Shown: piece by piece, positions 37,401 through 49,067 of the stretch
Position numbering within the stretch: position 1 is the first letter of the stretch
Layout: every line of letters begins with the position of its first letter
Translations under genes and position numbers: made by a program
The notes under the pieces: model-generated
What the model saw: only the letters and a program-made list of their open reading frames with translations
Told to the model about the DNA's origin: nothing
Database searches by the model: none
Source: Daucus carota subsp. sativus
Lineage: Eukaryota > Streptophyta > Magnoliopsida > Apiales > Apiaceae
Direction of reading: 5' to 3'
Assembly (NCBI RefSeq): GCF_001625215.2
Contig: NC_030385.2
Coordinates: 39,457,598-39,521,597, forward strand
DNA length: 64,000 bases

Positions 37401-38361
37401 CTTTGGTTTTGGAAATATGGTGGGTAGCACCAGAGTCAATCCACCAACCACTAACGTCGGTAGCAACATGTGCAGCGTTGCATTCAATCACTCCCACAAA
37501 CTCATATTTTTGTGGGCCACCTTTTTCTGGGCGTTTGTCACCACCCTTGTTTCCTTGCTTTTGGGTACAATTAGCCTTAAAATGGCCATACTTCCCACAA
37601 GTGTAGCAAGCACCTTGTGGAACCTTCTTCTGCCACTTTTGTGGCTTGAAGTTCTTCCCTTTTGAGGGACCAATTCTGTTTTGATTTTTGTGGTGATTTT
37701 TTGGATACCCATGAGCAATGTTAGATTCATCTTCTTGCACAATATTCAGCTCTGGCTCTTTTCTGCTATTCACCAAATCTTGCTCCACGGCAAGTGCACT
37801 TGGAAGATCATCAACCTTATTAATTTTTCCACTGTGCCTTAGAGTTGTTGCAACCATGTCCAAAGAGCGAGGCAAACTGTTTAATATCCCAGCAATCTGC
37901 ATATTTTCTGAAAGTTCATTACCAGCAGCTGCCAAGTCCTTGGCCATCACAATCATTTTGTTGCAGTGATCAATAACATTTTCATTTTCCTTCATTTTGC
38001 AAGTGTTGTACCTGTGCAGAAGGAGCTGCACATTCACCTCAGAAGTGGTGTCATACTTTTCTTTGATTGCATCCCACATATCTTTTGTAGTAGTGTAGAC
38101 CTCAAAAACTTTGATGAGATTATCATCCATAAACATCAGCATGAGGCTTTTGGCTTTCTTGTCACACAGCTTCCATGTGTCAAATTCTTTCTTTTCAGCA
38201 TCAGTAGCTTCTTTTCCCAATTTTGGTGCAGCCTCTTCAATTGCACTCTCTAGATTGTCATGGATTAATCCATATCGAATTTTCCGGCTCCACATATCAT
38301 AGTTGGTGCCATTGAGCCTCTCTGTTTTGGCCAGTTCCGATGCAATCAATTTGCTCGCCAT
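34403..38361 (-). pseudogene. Copia gag-pol polyprotein with one stop and one frameshift
   Basis: Read from the Met of MASKLIASELAKTERLNGT at 38361. In order: a UBN2-type gag domain; a CCHC zinc knuckle CYTCGKYGHFKANC near 37600; the protease active site WWIDSGATHHI near 37430; the integrase HHCC region (HYRLGHPG...CEHC) and DDE core with IHSDICGPL, DDYSKY and NGVAERKNR; reverse transcriptase with LYVDDILLAGN at about 35360; and RNase H with GYSDADLGG and AEYIA. An in-frame TGA lies at 36352-36354, after SEMRK and directly before GCIAHV. A one-base deletion near 35281 shifts the frame after SEFEMK in the reverse transcriptase. As it stands only gag, protease and integrase can be made uninterrupted. 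Confidence 0.93.
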
Positions 38362-39596
38362 TTCTTTGTATCTACCAAAGAGATACAATATACGTAAGTA
38401 TAGTTTTATATAAACAGGTTATAACACAGAAGGTATAAACAAACTAATTATAAAACAAAATTGGCAGATAGATAAAAACAATTATATTAACACAGAGATT
38501 AGATTAAAAACATGTGAATACAAAATTAAACAATTAACAAATAACATACAGTAAGCATGTATAAAATAAAAACAACAATAAAATCACATAAACAATAAAA
38601 CCCGAGCCACATAAAAATAAACACATTTAATTAAAAAAAATATATAACTAAGCATGCTAGATACAAAAAACTAGAGACAAAAATAAATTAACATATGAAT
38701 ATAACCTACCTCACAAAAAATCTATACAAGCAGAATAATTAACAAATAACTAAACATGCAAACATATTCAGATAAAAAATATAATACATTTTAACAAGAT
38801 ATGCATACAATAATTATACTCGAGACAATTAAAACAAGTGAATTATAAAAGCTAAACTAACAATTAACACGTCATGATATACAATTAATTAATCTACTGA
38901 CATATACAATCTACTGACATATACAAGGCAATTAAAATATCAACAACATATATGCATTCATAACATGTTAAACAAATAATAAATCATGCATGTTAATTAT
39001 ATAAACCCTAAACATAAAAAAATTAGCACATAAGCATATAATTGTCACATAGACAGACATCAAGCAAAAATTAATAATCTATCCTAAAAAAAATAGAGAA
39101 TCAAATATATAAATATTACCAACACACAAAAAAAATATATCAGCTATCACAATTTAAACATGTCACAAGATATGAATATGGCATATTTAATTACAAAATC
39201 AATTTTTTTACAACTAATAAAGAACATAACACATGCAAATAAATTATATAACATGCCAACAATTTATATAATAAAATTTAAAAAACATAACGACATGTCA
39301 CAAATTAAAGATTTACAATTAACAATAAATGATGCAACTCACAGATATAATTCACCTTATTAAAAAAAATGATCAACAATTATATCAATAAAATTACCTG
39401 GATACAGAACACACATGTTTGAAACAATTAATTGTTGCAAAGAGTAACAGACACATACCAGACCAAATGAATGAAAAGAATAGCTAGCACAAATAAATAA
39501 AAGTATATGATTGGACGCCAGTAAACACCAAGCCTCAAAACACCCAGCTACGTGAAACCCTAGCGACACCTTCACTTCTCTCACCTTAAAACCCTA
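38362..39596 (-). other. Copia 5' leader, very AT-rich
   Basis: About 1.2 kb between the primer-binding site and gag, unusually long and AT-rich (few C on the coding strand). Non-coding in all frames apart from trivial open frames. It presumably holds the packaging signal. Confidence 0.7.
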
Positions 39597-39608
39597 GCTC
39601 TGATACCA
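39597..39608 (-). other. Primer-binding site, initiator tRNA-Met
   Basis: On the minus strand TGGTATCAGAGC, complementary to the 3' end of plant initiator tRNA-Met, starts one base after the 5' LTR. Confidence 0.93.
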
Positions 39609-39609
39609 A

Positions 39610-39906
39610 TGAAAGAAGATTGAACACCCCACCACCGATAAATATAAATGTAAACCAGATAAATATATGTATATTGCTTTAGGACTCCAAGAAGATTGTA
39701 TGCTGTATTTTGTTATATTCTTCTGAAGCTTGCACATCAGCTATTTATTGAGGCTATTCACAACCTCCTTTCCGTCCTTTCAGCAACCGCCTCATCACGT
39801 TAGCCACTTATCCACTTATCACATAATGCTATCTATTTGTTTCAACGTAAACCTATTTTATAGGTTAATTCAAAATGCATGGCTAAGTCAAAGCCACAAA
39901 CTAACA
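39610..39906 (-). repeat. 5' LTR of the Copia element
   Basis: 297 bp, TG...CA, followed on the right by the target duplication GCAAA. Carries the promoter of the element. Confidence 0.96.
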
Positions 39907-39911
39907 GCAAA

Positions 39912-40559
39912 TTCAATAATTTTTGTCATGTTCACAACTTATGAGTTCAATTTAATCCACCAAATCAATATCGTGAATGCTTTCGCACTAATACGCTCAC
40001 TGCAACGAAACAAATTTTCTCAAGTGTAAGATATCCGCGATCGTGATCAATCACATTTTGCAAACTTCTTGATCAAAAAGCAAAAGATTTAATAATTTAA
40101 AAATATGCGTTATATAACAGTCTTTCTCTATTAGCCGTTTTAGCCTAGTAATATAATTTACATCTAAATGACTACATTCGATACACCAAAGCTAAATCGA
40201 CCCACAGTTTACTTTTTAAACTGCTAAATATATTAATATTTAGAAAAACACCAACACTAACGCTAATAAAAAATTATAAATGAACAAAATTTTTCAACAA
40301 AAATGAGCGATCTTAAAAAAAATGCAGAGAAGCTATCAAAATTCATAAATTCGAGACAGTGAATAAATAAAGCCCAGTGGGCTCCAAATATGTCCGTAAG
40401 GAAGCTAGGGACGACTACAACCAAGCAACAATGATCAGCTTGGGCCAATCTTTTTCAACTTGGGCCTCTACAAGTGAATTAAAATTCAAAAAGAAAATCT
40501 TGGCAAAAAAATAATTCAAAAAGAAAATAAAAATCAGGTAAATTCAATTCAAGTCAGCC
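39912..40559. other. Upstream region of the DHHC gene
   Basis: No TATA box or transposon end clearly recognised. The Copia element is inserted about 650 bp before the DHHC start codon, in opposite orientation. Confidence 0.5.
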
Positions 40560-43500
40560 ATGAATCATCAATTCAAGAAGATGAAAATGGTGGCAGAGAA
40601 GCTGATCACAATAGAGAGCACAGTTTCATCGGTTTCCGTGCTATTCATTCACTCTGCTCTGTTCTTGGTTGCTCACTTTTTGCCTTCTTTTCCTCTTCTA
40701 ACCCTCCTTTCTATTTCAGGTATGTGTTTTGTTGTGTGTATAACTATGTATGTATAGGCTTGGTTTTGAAAATCTTGAAGTGGGTTATTGTTATTTTCAG
40801 CTGGGGTGATGCTTCTTGTTGTGGGTTTGGGGAGGGCTTGCAAGAAGCTTCTTGGGGTGCGTGGCTCAGCTCCTGCTTTTGTTGTTATAAACATATTGTA
40901 TGTTTGGATTGTGTATCTCATTGTGATTAGACCAGGTAATTTTATTGCCTTCCGTAAATTTGGTACTATTTTTCAGCTCAATATCTATATCTGTTGCTTC
41001 ATGATTCGGGATAGGCTAATATATACGGTAATGTTATTGCCTCATTGTTATAGGTAACGGTAATATGTGTGTGTCGAAAACTTAGTGTTTGTGTTTTTAG
41101 CTCAAGTACACGACCCTGGAGGTACACAACCAAGGCGTCGGATTGCGTTTACCCATTTAAATAATCAATGATTATATGTATAGTAATTTGTATAAATGTA
41201 CTTATTTTATAATATTATATGTAAATATAATGGGTCCTTATCCTTGGCAGTTGGAAGGGACCTTTTAACATCATTTTCTAGCCTGGCCGTTGGATGAATA
41301 TCTAGCGGCCAGGATTATAACATACATCCAGCGCTTTTTAACCGCTAGATGGGGTCATTTTACTCGTCCCGCGATGCTGGAAGTATTAAAATTTTGTTAT
41401 AATCTTGTCTGTTGGATATTCATCCAACGACCAGAAAATGTCAGGCTAGTTAAAAGGTCCTGACCAGGGCCCAAATATAATATAAATATGTATATTTGTA
41501 AAGGTATACGGAACATTTTTCATATATATAGTTGTTTATTTATATATTTAGTTATTTACTTTAAATAGTATGAGACGATAACACAACAAGAATGTATACC
41601 AACACAAATATACACAAATGTCGTGTTTGGGTTTAGCATTTAGTACACGACATGAACGAATTGACGGGTCTATTATACATGCACACATGAAAAGGATGTA
41701 GAATTCTTCTCGGTACATTTTCGCAATTGAGAAGATATCAGGGGAAACATGGATCCAGGTCTTGACAAGCCATTGATGTAGCCATCTTTGAGCCCTTTTT
41801 TATCACTAAAAGCTTTTACCCTAAAATTTTTATGTAAACAGACTAACAGAGGTGCTTCGTGTATATAATATCTTAGAAAATCATACTTTTTTAGTTGATA
41901 TTTAGTAATTATGTGTTGATATACAATACAACAAAAGTCTATTTTATATATACATAACAAAAATTGTATAACTTTTTATTTTTCCTCTCTATAGAGGTGG
42001 TTTTAATTTTTGTCAAAGTTTGTCTTTCTGTGTAAACAAAATGTTGAGCATACTTAAAATCCCAACTGTATCTTATATATGCAGGGGTTTCATATAAATT
42101 GGATATTGTATTCAACTCAGAGCTTGTCATTCTTCTGCTTGGTCTATGTAGGTTAGCTTATTATTGTACAATCAATTATTATTTTTCTCAATCACTCTGC
42201 AAACTGCAGAAGCTTACTCATCCTAAGAAGCATGTTTTTGTGGCAGAATTCTGTCTAGTGACCCAGGTTATGTTGCATATGGATATTCCAATCCTGAAAA
42301 ACTTGTTGCGGATCCATTGCTAGATGTTGAAACACCCTTGCAGGTTGCAAGTGTTGAGAATCTCCTCACAGAATATAGAAAACATTATATTTATATCTTC
42401 CTTTCTTGTCTAGGAGTCCGAGCTCGCAAGCTGTGAAACGTACAAAGGCTGCGCTTCTAATGAGGTAAATCTGGCATAAACTAACTTTCCTAGAATGTGA
42501 GAGATGTTATATTATATCAGAGTGATAAGACTGTTCCACATAAGTTGAAGCAATTGTTCCACCTGATACTACGACCAAAAATATTGTGACATGCTAAAAC
42601 ATTTAGCATCAAGATCAGATGGGAGAAAATAATTTGGTTTCCTTGCTTGATATTTGTTCTTTGTTTCTTATGCTACACTAAGTGTTAAAAAATGTTATAT
42701 GTAAATGCATATGATATCTTGCAAATAGTTAAAGTGTGCTATTTTTTACTCTGATATTCTGAATGGAAAACATGGTTAGCAAATAACTATTTCGTGTTTT
42801 CTTGCTATTAGTATAATATGCATTGATTATATATTGAATTGCTAATAAAGATATCTGTTGTATGTGCTATCGCAATATATTTATAGAAAAATGGTCAGGA
42901 ATCTACTCTACTGCAGAGGATAAGGTTTTGTAGAATGTGCAAGGTGTATGTAAAGGGATTTGACCACCATTGTCCTGCCTTTGGAAACTGCATAGGTAAC
43001 AACTAACAATAGTGTGCAAGGGTACTTCTTTTCTGGCAGATCTTGTTCCTCATTTCTTTTTGATTTCATCAAAACGAGTTTTACAATCTGGAGATGCACT
43101 TTGAATTTGTATGTCGATGATACGTTTGTAAATTTTATATCTTTGTGTGTAGGTCAAAAAAATCGTGTTCTCTTTATTACTCTCCTGGTTGGATTTATTT
43201 TGTCAGAGGCTTCTTACATTGCTTGCTTATCACAATGTAAGCTTGATTATTTAAGCCAACTTATCTATGTATATTATGTAATAGTAATAATTTCAAACTA
43301 CTCCAACTAGAAGAAAGATCCTATATTCTCTTAAACATGAAGCCTCTACCAGTGATTCAAATCTAATTTGTTAAATTCATTAGAACAAATTAATAGGTAG
43401 TAGGTCAAACAATTTAATAGGCACCATTTACTTTGTAGCATACTCATCAACAAATAGACTATGTTAAACCCACACAAGTACAAATGAAAAGAAGTTACCT

Positions 43501-44888
43501 ATCAACGCCAAAAAAGAGGTCCACTGACCCATTCACAATTTGAAGTTCTGAATACTACAAATTCACAATGCTTGTTATTAGTTATTACTATACATGTCTG
43601 ATCCAGCATGCACTTGGTCCATGCCTTTTTAGAAGTCTTGAAAATTTGACTCTGAGGTCTGATTCACCAAAGAATACTTAAGAAAATGCATGCAAGTTAT
43701 TATATCTTACTCCATTCTTTATGTAGCTTCTAAACGCTCCTCATAAGTCTGACTTCTGGTCCCTTTTCTTCCTTTGTAAGACTGAAATGTGAATATGTTT
43801 TCATTTTCCGTACAGAAAGTCATGAGATTACAGTTTTGTATTGAGGTTAAATTTGTTTTCTAGTTTGATTTGTCGTATAAGAGATTAAGAGCCCAGAAGT
43901 GAAATTGTGGGAATGATGATAATTTATTGTTTGCAACACCATTTACATCACCTTTGCTTAAATATGTTTGCGCAGTGGTTTAAAATTGGGGATAAAGTTC
44001 TTGCAAGACCTAATCCTTGTTGCTTCAACTATTAGCGAACAGATGTGTACAGATTTTGTTCTTTGGAGTGTAGTTTGTAAGAGTAATTGAATCAGTTTTC
44101 CTTTATGTTTTCAGTTGCAAAATCTTATACTGCGGACAAAGACGTGGAAAAGGTACGTTATCCTTCTTCATGGGTTCCCTTTGGCATGCTGGACACTGTG
44201 ATCTTACGACTATTAGTGTGTTGACTTGCTTTTTTATGCAGTTCCATTGTCGACTCTTAATGTATTAAAACTCATCTAAATATACTCTATGACTTATGCA
44301 GCCCAGTTACTCTAGTACTTTGGCTGGTAGCACTATGCTATTCTCTCTTCTACAAGTGTTGTGGCAGGTAGGTACTGTTTTCTGTTTTTGCTCTTGTTTT
44401 TCTTGTAATTGAATACGAAGGTCAACTTGTTAATTACCTGACCACTTCCTGTGTATACGTGCTAAATGACAGATTGTCTTCCTGATGTGGCACTTATACT
44501 GTGTATGTTTCAATATTACAACTGATGAGTGGGTTAGTTCTTGCTCCTATCTACCACATTTGCATCATCTAGACTGTCATTTTTTTTTTGCTCTAAAGCT
44601 CTCACATAATTTCCAAATCCATGATGTATGCTATGTTGCGTAATTTGTTTGCAGATAAACTGGAAAAGATATCCAGAGTTCCAATTGGTGGTACAGCTTC
44701 AACTAGGTGAACTGCTACCATATATAAATATACACAACATCAGTTTTAAATTTTTGAATGTGTTTTTACATTGACCTTGGAAAGGTTTTGACTGTTCAGG
44801 ACAACCAGCATCACGGACAGTGTTTACAAATCCTTATAATCATGGAATTTTGCAAAATCTGAAGCATTTCCTAAAAGCTAAAGAATGA
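40560..44888 (+). CDS. DHHC-type protein S-acyltransferase (palmitoyltransferase)
   Basis: Attaches palmitate to cysteines of membrane-associated proteins. Twelve exons: 40560-40719, 40801-40935, 42085-42151, 42259-42343, 42413-42463, 42887-42995, 43153-43236, 44115-44152, 44302-44367, 44473-44532, 44655-44706, 44800-44888. All joins keep frame and follow GT-AG; 331 residues. Membrane segments: exon 1 (about 25-52), exon 2 (VVINILYVWIVYLIVI), exon 7 (VLFITLLVGFILSEASYIA), exons 9-10 (MLFSLLQVLWQIVFLMWHLY). The active site is FDHHCPAFGNCIGQKN in exon 6. The cysteine-rich domain is atypical: only CRMC precedes DHHC, the usual third Cys is Tyr, the first CxxC...HC half is not evident, and Trp after DHHCP is replaced. 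The C-terminal TVFTNPYNHGILQNL is a plausible TTxE/NPxxG-like region. Exon 3 and 4 borders were fixed by the SDPGYVAYG reading. The exact PAT number is not assigned. Confidence 0.87.
41232..41472. mobile_element. 241-bp Mutator-like MITE in DHHC intron 2, perfect 9-bp TSD
   Basis: Begins GGGTCCTTATCC and ends CCAGGGCCC. The arms are inverted copies: GACCTTTTAAC, then CGTTGGATGAATATC, then GATTATAAC on the left, with the same blocks inverted on the right. AAATATAAT flanks it exactly at 41223-41231 and 41473-41481. No coding capacity. It lies in the intron between DHHC exons 2 and 3. Confidence 0.88.
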
Positions 44889-44998
44889 TATATGCTCTGG
44901 TACCACTATATGGTTGTGTTTCCAGCACAGGTTTGGATTAACATGTGATCCCATTCTACTTTCAGTCGAGACATTCCAAGTACTCGATTCAGTTGGTA

Positions 44999-45109
44999 AT
45001 GCAAGGGATCTTCACTCGTTATCTAAATGAGAGGGATGGTCTATTGGCTCCTCTAAGTGAGGATGTCTGGCAACAAATGCTAGCAAGGTTTTGGCCATCA
45101 GGCCTTTGA
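44999..45109 (+). other. 36-codon open frame in the DHHC 3' region
   Basis: MQGIFTRYLNERDGLLAPLS and sixteen further residues ending FWPSGL lie downstream of the DHHC stop codon but before a poly(A) signal, and after a good acceptor (TTCTACTTTCAG, ending 44965). The same open frame, same length, survives in the partial copy at 62995-63105. It could be a relic exon of another gene, an alternative last exon, or chance. Not recognised as any known protein. Confidence 0.4.
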
Positions 45110-45180
45110 GAAGGATCTCTAGCAACCACTTACTTGAGCTCTAGAGCTTCAGTCCTTGTGAAGAACTTATTGTATATTGT

Positions 45181-45186
45181 AATAAA
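45181..45186 (+). terminator. Poly(A) signal of the DHHC gene
   Basis: AATAAA preceded by a TGTATATTGT far-upstream-like element, about 290 bp after the stop codon. Confidence 0.5.
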
Positions 45187-45364
45187 TTTGCTAAATAACA
45201 ATATACTTGTTGAGATAAATTTTAATGAAATGTATTAAAGTACTTTGTAATTTTATATCTTAAACAAGGACATTAAACTTTCAACTTTGCAGTTAAAGCA
45301 GATGGCAGCTACCTTGTCACATAGGCAACAATGTAAAAAGCACAAAAATGGCTTCCAACAAATC

Positions 45365-47070
45365 AAACCTATATTTTTCTTTATAACCCAGAATGAAAAG
45401 ATAAACCAATATATCCTAATTTCGAACAAAATTCCATCTACATGTGCAATTACAAATTAATTAATTAAATTAAAGTCTCAAAGTAGGTTTAAGAAACAAG
45501 CCCGAAAACTGAAATTTCCTAGAAATGGATGTGTGCAAGAAGACACAAGAAGAAGATTGAAATAGAAGATAAATTGAGATAGAGGAGAGCGCAATAACGC
45601 TTCCCGCTCAAGTTTATTTTAGCCAAGGCTTTAATAACCTTTCAATCCATCAGGTTTGCACAAATATACCCATTTACCATTATGGTTCAAAAATATTCTT
45701 TTGTCACTAAAGTATTGAAAACGTATCTTCTTTTTACTTTTGTACGATTTTTTTGTTGGTCTTTCGATTCCCGCGGTCCAAGAGTAATACAAAATATTTT
45801 CATTACTTCATGGCAAAAAAAAAAAACGCTTTTAAACTCATTAATGATTGATATCTGATAAACGTAAAAAGTTTATAAATGAAGAACTTGTTAGAATAAT
45901 AGTAGTATTATTCTTATAATTTAAGTGAATATGAACTTGAATGGTTGTGACTATTAGAATAATGGTGTCTGTTGAAAGAATAGTAGTGTCCGTTGGAATA
46001 TGAAAGGATATCAAGTTTCTTTTCATAGAGACACATCTTAAAGACATGTTGAAAACACATACAATAGTCACAATACATACAATTCTTTTAGTTTTTAGTT
46101 CGCTGGTGTCTAAGAATCTGTAGTGCTTACAATTCTTAAAAACGTAAAACCGCTCAATCCTGGGAAGTCACTGCCATCTTTCCCTGAAGCACCGGTGGAG
46201 AGGCATAGTTGCTTTTAAGGACACAGTTTGCAAAACTGGGATCAGATTCTTTCTGCAGCATACTTCATAATAAAAAGGTTCTTTCTTTTTGTTGTAAACT
46301 ACATCATAATTTGCATGATATATTATGTTTGTATATATGTTTATAAATTTGTTTTACATATTAATTTAATGTAATTAGGGTTATAACATATTTGCATCTA
46401 GAGTAAATATATTGTTCTGTTTTACACTGTTCTTGTTTATCACTCTGGTTTATTTTATTCTTGTTTATATATTTTAATATACTAATTGTTAATATATTTT
46501 ACACACTAATTTTCTAACAGAACTCTCATCAAATTTATGATACAAGGTAATAAATTTAAATATGTATTTTTTTGTGTATTTTCTATGCTTTTGTACTACC
46601 CTTATAATCTAAAAAAAAAATAATACATCCTTGTTTTTTAACGAAATCTAGACTATCGAATACAATATAAACCAATGATAAAGATAAGACTTTTCTTTTC
46701 TCTTGATAAGCATCCGTCTCTCTTGACTCTTCATATACACACACATGCATACACATATAACATGTGTATAAATATATTGTCTATTTATTAACTTAAACTA
46801 TTATCCGTGTTTCCGAAATTAGGTTTTTCGTCTGAAATGAAATAAAAAATCGTTGTTTAGAATTTGGATCACTGTTTGAGGATGGATATAAGATTAAGTG
46901 ATGTAAGAGTTAAATAGTACTTCTCAGTCCCGACATCACGAGTACACGTATCTATTAAATATAGATTGTATTACTTTTTTATTTTTAAATAAATAAAGTT
47001 GTTTAACTATATACTAATTAACATATACTTCCATGAAAGTACTTTGGGTGGTTTCATTGGATCAGATATA
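45365..47070. other. Intergenic AT-rich spacer
   Basis: No gene recognised. A GC-richer piece at 46140-46260 looks exon-like but has no sustained frame that I recognise. Confidence 0.5.
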
Positions 47071-47071
47071 A

Positions 47072-48230
47072 ACATAATAGGTAATAATTAATAAAATACT
47101 CAGAGAGTGCGAATCCTAAAGAACCGTCTTTTTCTTTCTGCGGTCCATTGCGATTATATAGCTCTCTACAGAAGGTTAAAATTATCTTTTCATTATCTTT
47201 GCTAACTGAACAACAACTTACGTTACTTTTTTTAAATTTTGAATTTTGTTGTATACTTGTATATTATTTTGCCTTTGTGTTGTTAAAAATAGTTGTATAT
47301 TTTTTTTGGAAAATTCTTGATGGTACCCTCGTAGAATTGGTTTTTTTTCAATGGTACCATCACATTTTTGACTTCTACCGATGGTACGCTCGTACTTTTA
47401 ATTTACTCTCTATGGTACAGTCGTGTACTTTTAATTTACTCTCTATTGATTTCAAACTGTAAAACAAATTGTATATTTGAAATCCTTGCGAAAACTTACA
47501 TAAAATAGACCTTTAAATCATGTAAAACAGAGTCAAAATGAGTGAAATATATTCAAACTTCATAACCAAACTTTGATCATTAATATCTCACTCATTTTGA
47601 CTCTATTTTACGTGATTTAAGGGTCTATTTTATGTAAGTTTTCGCAAAAATTTCAAATATACAATTTGTTTTACAGTCTTAAATCAATAGAGAGTAAATC
47701 AAAAGTCCACGAGTGTACCACAAAGAGTAAATTAAAAGTACGAGGGTACCACTGGTAGAAGTCAAAAATGCGATGGTACCATTGAGAAAAGCCAATTCTT
47801 TTTTGTACGAGAGTACCACTAGTAGAAGTCAAAAATACAATTATTTTTTTCTACATGTTTTGTTAGTGATTTATTTTTTGTTATTATATGATACAATAAA
47901 TATTTACTCTACATATTCTTACTTATAGACATAATAGGTAATAATTAATAAAATACTCAGAGTGCAAATCCTAAAAAAGTGTCTCTTTCTTTCTGCGGTT
48001 ACATTGCTCTCTAAAGAAGGTTAAAATTATCTTTTCATTATCTTTGCTCACTAAATAACAACTTACATTACTTTTTTTAAGTTTTGGATTTTGTTGTATA
48101 CTTGTATATTATTTTGCCTTTATGTTGTTAAAAATACTCGTATATTTTTTTCTACATGTATTGTTGGCGATTTATTTTTTGTTATTATATGATACAATAT
48201 ATATTTACCCTACATATTTAGTTATATTAC
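47072..48230. repeat. Tandem direct duplication of ~300 bp, first copy split by a MITE
   Basis: The first copy starts at 47072 (ACATAATAGGTAATAATTAA) and the second at 47929 with the same words. Both go on through CTTTCTGCGG, GAAGGTTAAAATTATC and TTGTTGTATACTTGTATATT. In the first copy the sequence is interrupted at about 47307 and resumes at about 47842 with TTTTTTTCTACATGT, then runs to 47925. The second copy is continuous to about 48230. No long terminal repeat features such as TG...CA with a primer site are seen between the copies. Confidence 0.82.
47307..47841. mobile_element. ~535-bp foldback MITE inside a tandem repeat
   Basis: Two long arms are inverted copies: GATGGTACC, then TTTTTGACTTCTACC, then GTACTTTTAATTTACTCTCT on the left, with the inverse on the right (e.g. 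AGAGTAAATTAAAAGTACGAG). The hairpin covers nearly the whole element. TATTTTTTT occurs at both junctions (47298-47306, 47842-47850), consistent with a 9-bp duplication, though the simple sequence weakens it. The uninterrupted second tandem copy shows what the empty site looked like. Confidence 0.8.
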
Positions 48231-48337
48231 TTATGTCAATTTGTGTAAGTTTGATTATTGTGTGAGATTGATTGTTTATATATTTAGGCATGGTGTGTAG
48301 TAGCAACGTCAGCTCGAATGGTATTAAGGTCATATAT

Positions 48338-48356
48338 AATCAATCAATCAATCAAT
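48338..48356. repeat. (AATC)n simple repeat
   Basis: Four to five tandem CAAT/ATCA units, followed by degenerate CAATATT repeats to about 48400. Confidence 0.85.
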
Positions 48357-48419
48357 ATCAATCAATATTCAATATTTCAATATTCAATTCAATATATTCT
48401 TAATAGTTGCTAGCACTAA

Positions 48420-49067
48420 CTGAAATTACTCTCCCTCTTTTTTAGCATTACACTATTTTTTTTGGGCATATAAGTGTTTTCCTTTTTTCTGGATCTTTTG
48501 ATAACCCATCGAATCTGACCCGGATATTTTCTATACAATTTTGTACTGGAGGTGCTTACTATCGGGTCAGAGGGTTTCACTGGGTTTTGCCCAGTCGTCT
48601 GCGGTTTCCTGGCATAACTGCTGGCGGAAATCATGGCGTGTATACACGCACTCCTTTTCTTCTGGCGGAAAAATTCACAATTCAAAATTTGAGAATGATT
48701 GATAAACTAATCATTAATCATCGCTGTAGGTGGTCGCAAACATGTTCCGCTCGAAATCCTTCAAAACATTGATCCATCCTGATTTTGTTTCGCAGCATAC
48801 TTTAAAACTGGGTAATTGGATTGTGTGTTTATCGCCTTACAGTTTTTTCTCAGTTTCGTTAGTTTTGTTCTTGATTGAGTAATTTTATTTTTGTTTTGAA
48901 TTAAATCATGTTATTCACATCTCCGAATGCAAGATTTTGTGAAACTATGCCGCTCAATATTTATTAGTGATTTTGTTATTTTTAATTAATCAATAGTGAA
49001 AATAATTTTAAATTTATACGTAAATATAAACTTTTTAAATGTTACAATTTTCTCTCTATAGAATAAT
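48420..49067. other. Intergenic
   Basis: No recognised gene; short open frames only. Confidence 0.45.

Larger units (their letters stand above)
34026..39906 (-). mobile_element. Complete Ty1/Copia LTR retrotransposon, 5.9 kb
   Basis: The element is in minus orientation, with the 5' LTR at 39610-39906 and the 3' LTR at 34026-34322. Both LTRs start TG and end CA on the plus strand, are 297 bp long and identical by eye. GCAAA stands at 34021-34025 and again at 39907-39911, a 5-bp target duplication. A primer-binding site, a polypurine tract and one gag-pol gene in Copia order (gag, protease, integrase, reverse transcriptase, RNase H) are present. Identical LTRs point to very recent insertion, yet the polyprotein has two breaks. 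Confidence 0.97.

Noticed and set aside
39160..39363. Open frames in the Copia leader
   Set aside because: Lys/Asn/Ile-rich, explained by AT-rich sequence; no gag or regulatory similarity.
46140..46260. GC-richer, exon-like patch
   Set aside because: No sustained frame with splice sites and no recognised similarity.
47072..48230. The two ~300-bp copies as LTRs of a small retroelement
   Set aside because: No TG...CA ends, no primer-binding site or polypurine tract, and only the MITE separates the copies.
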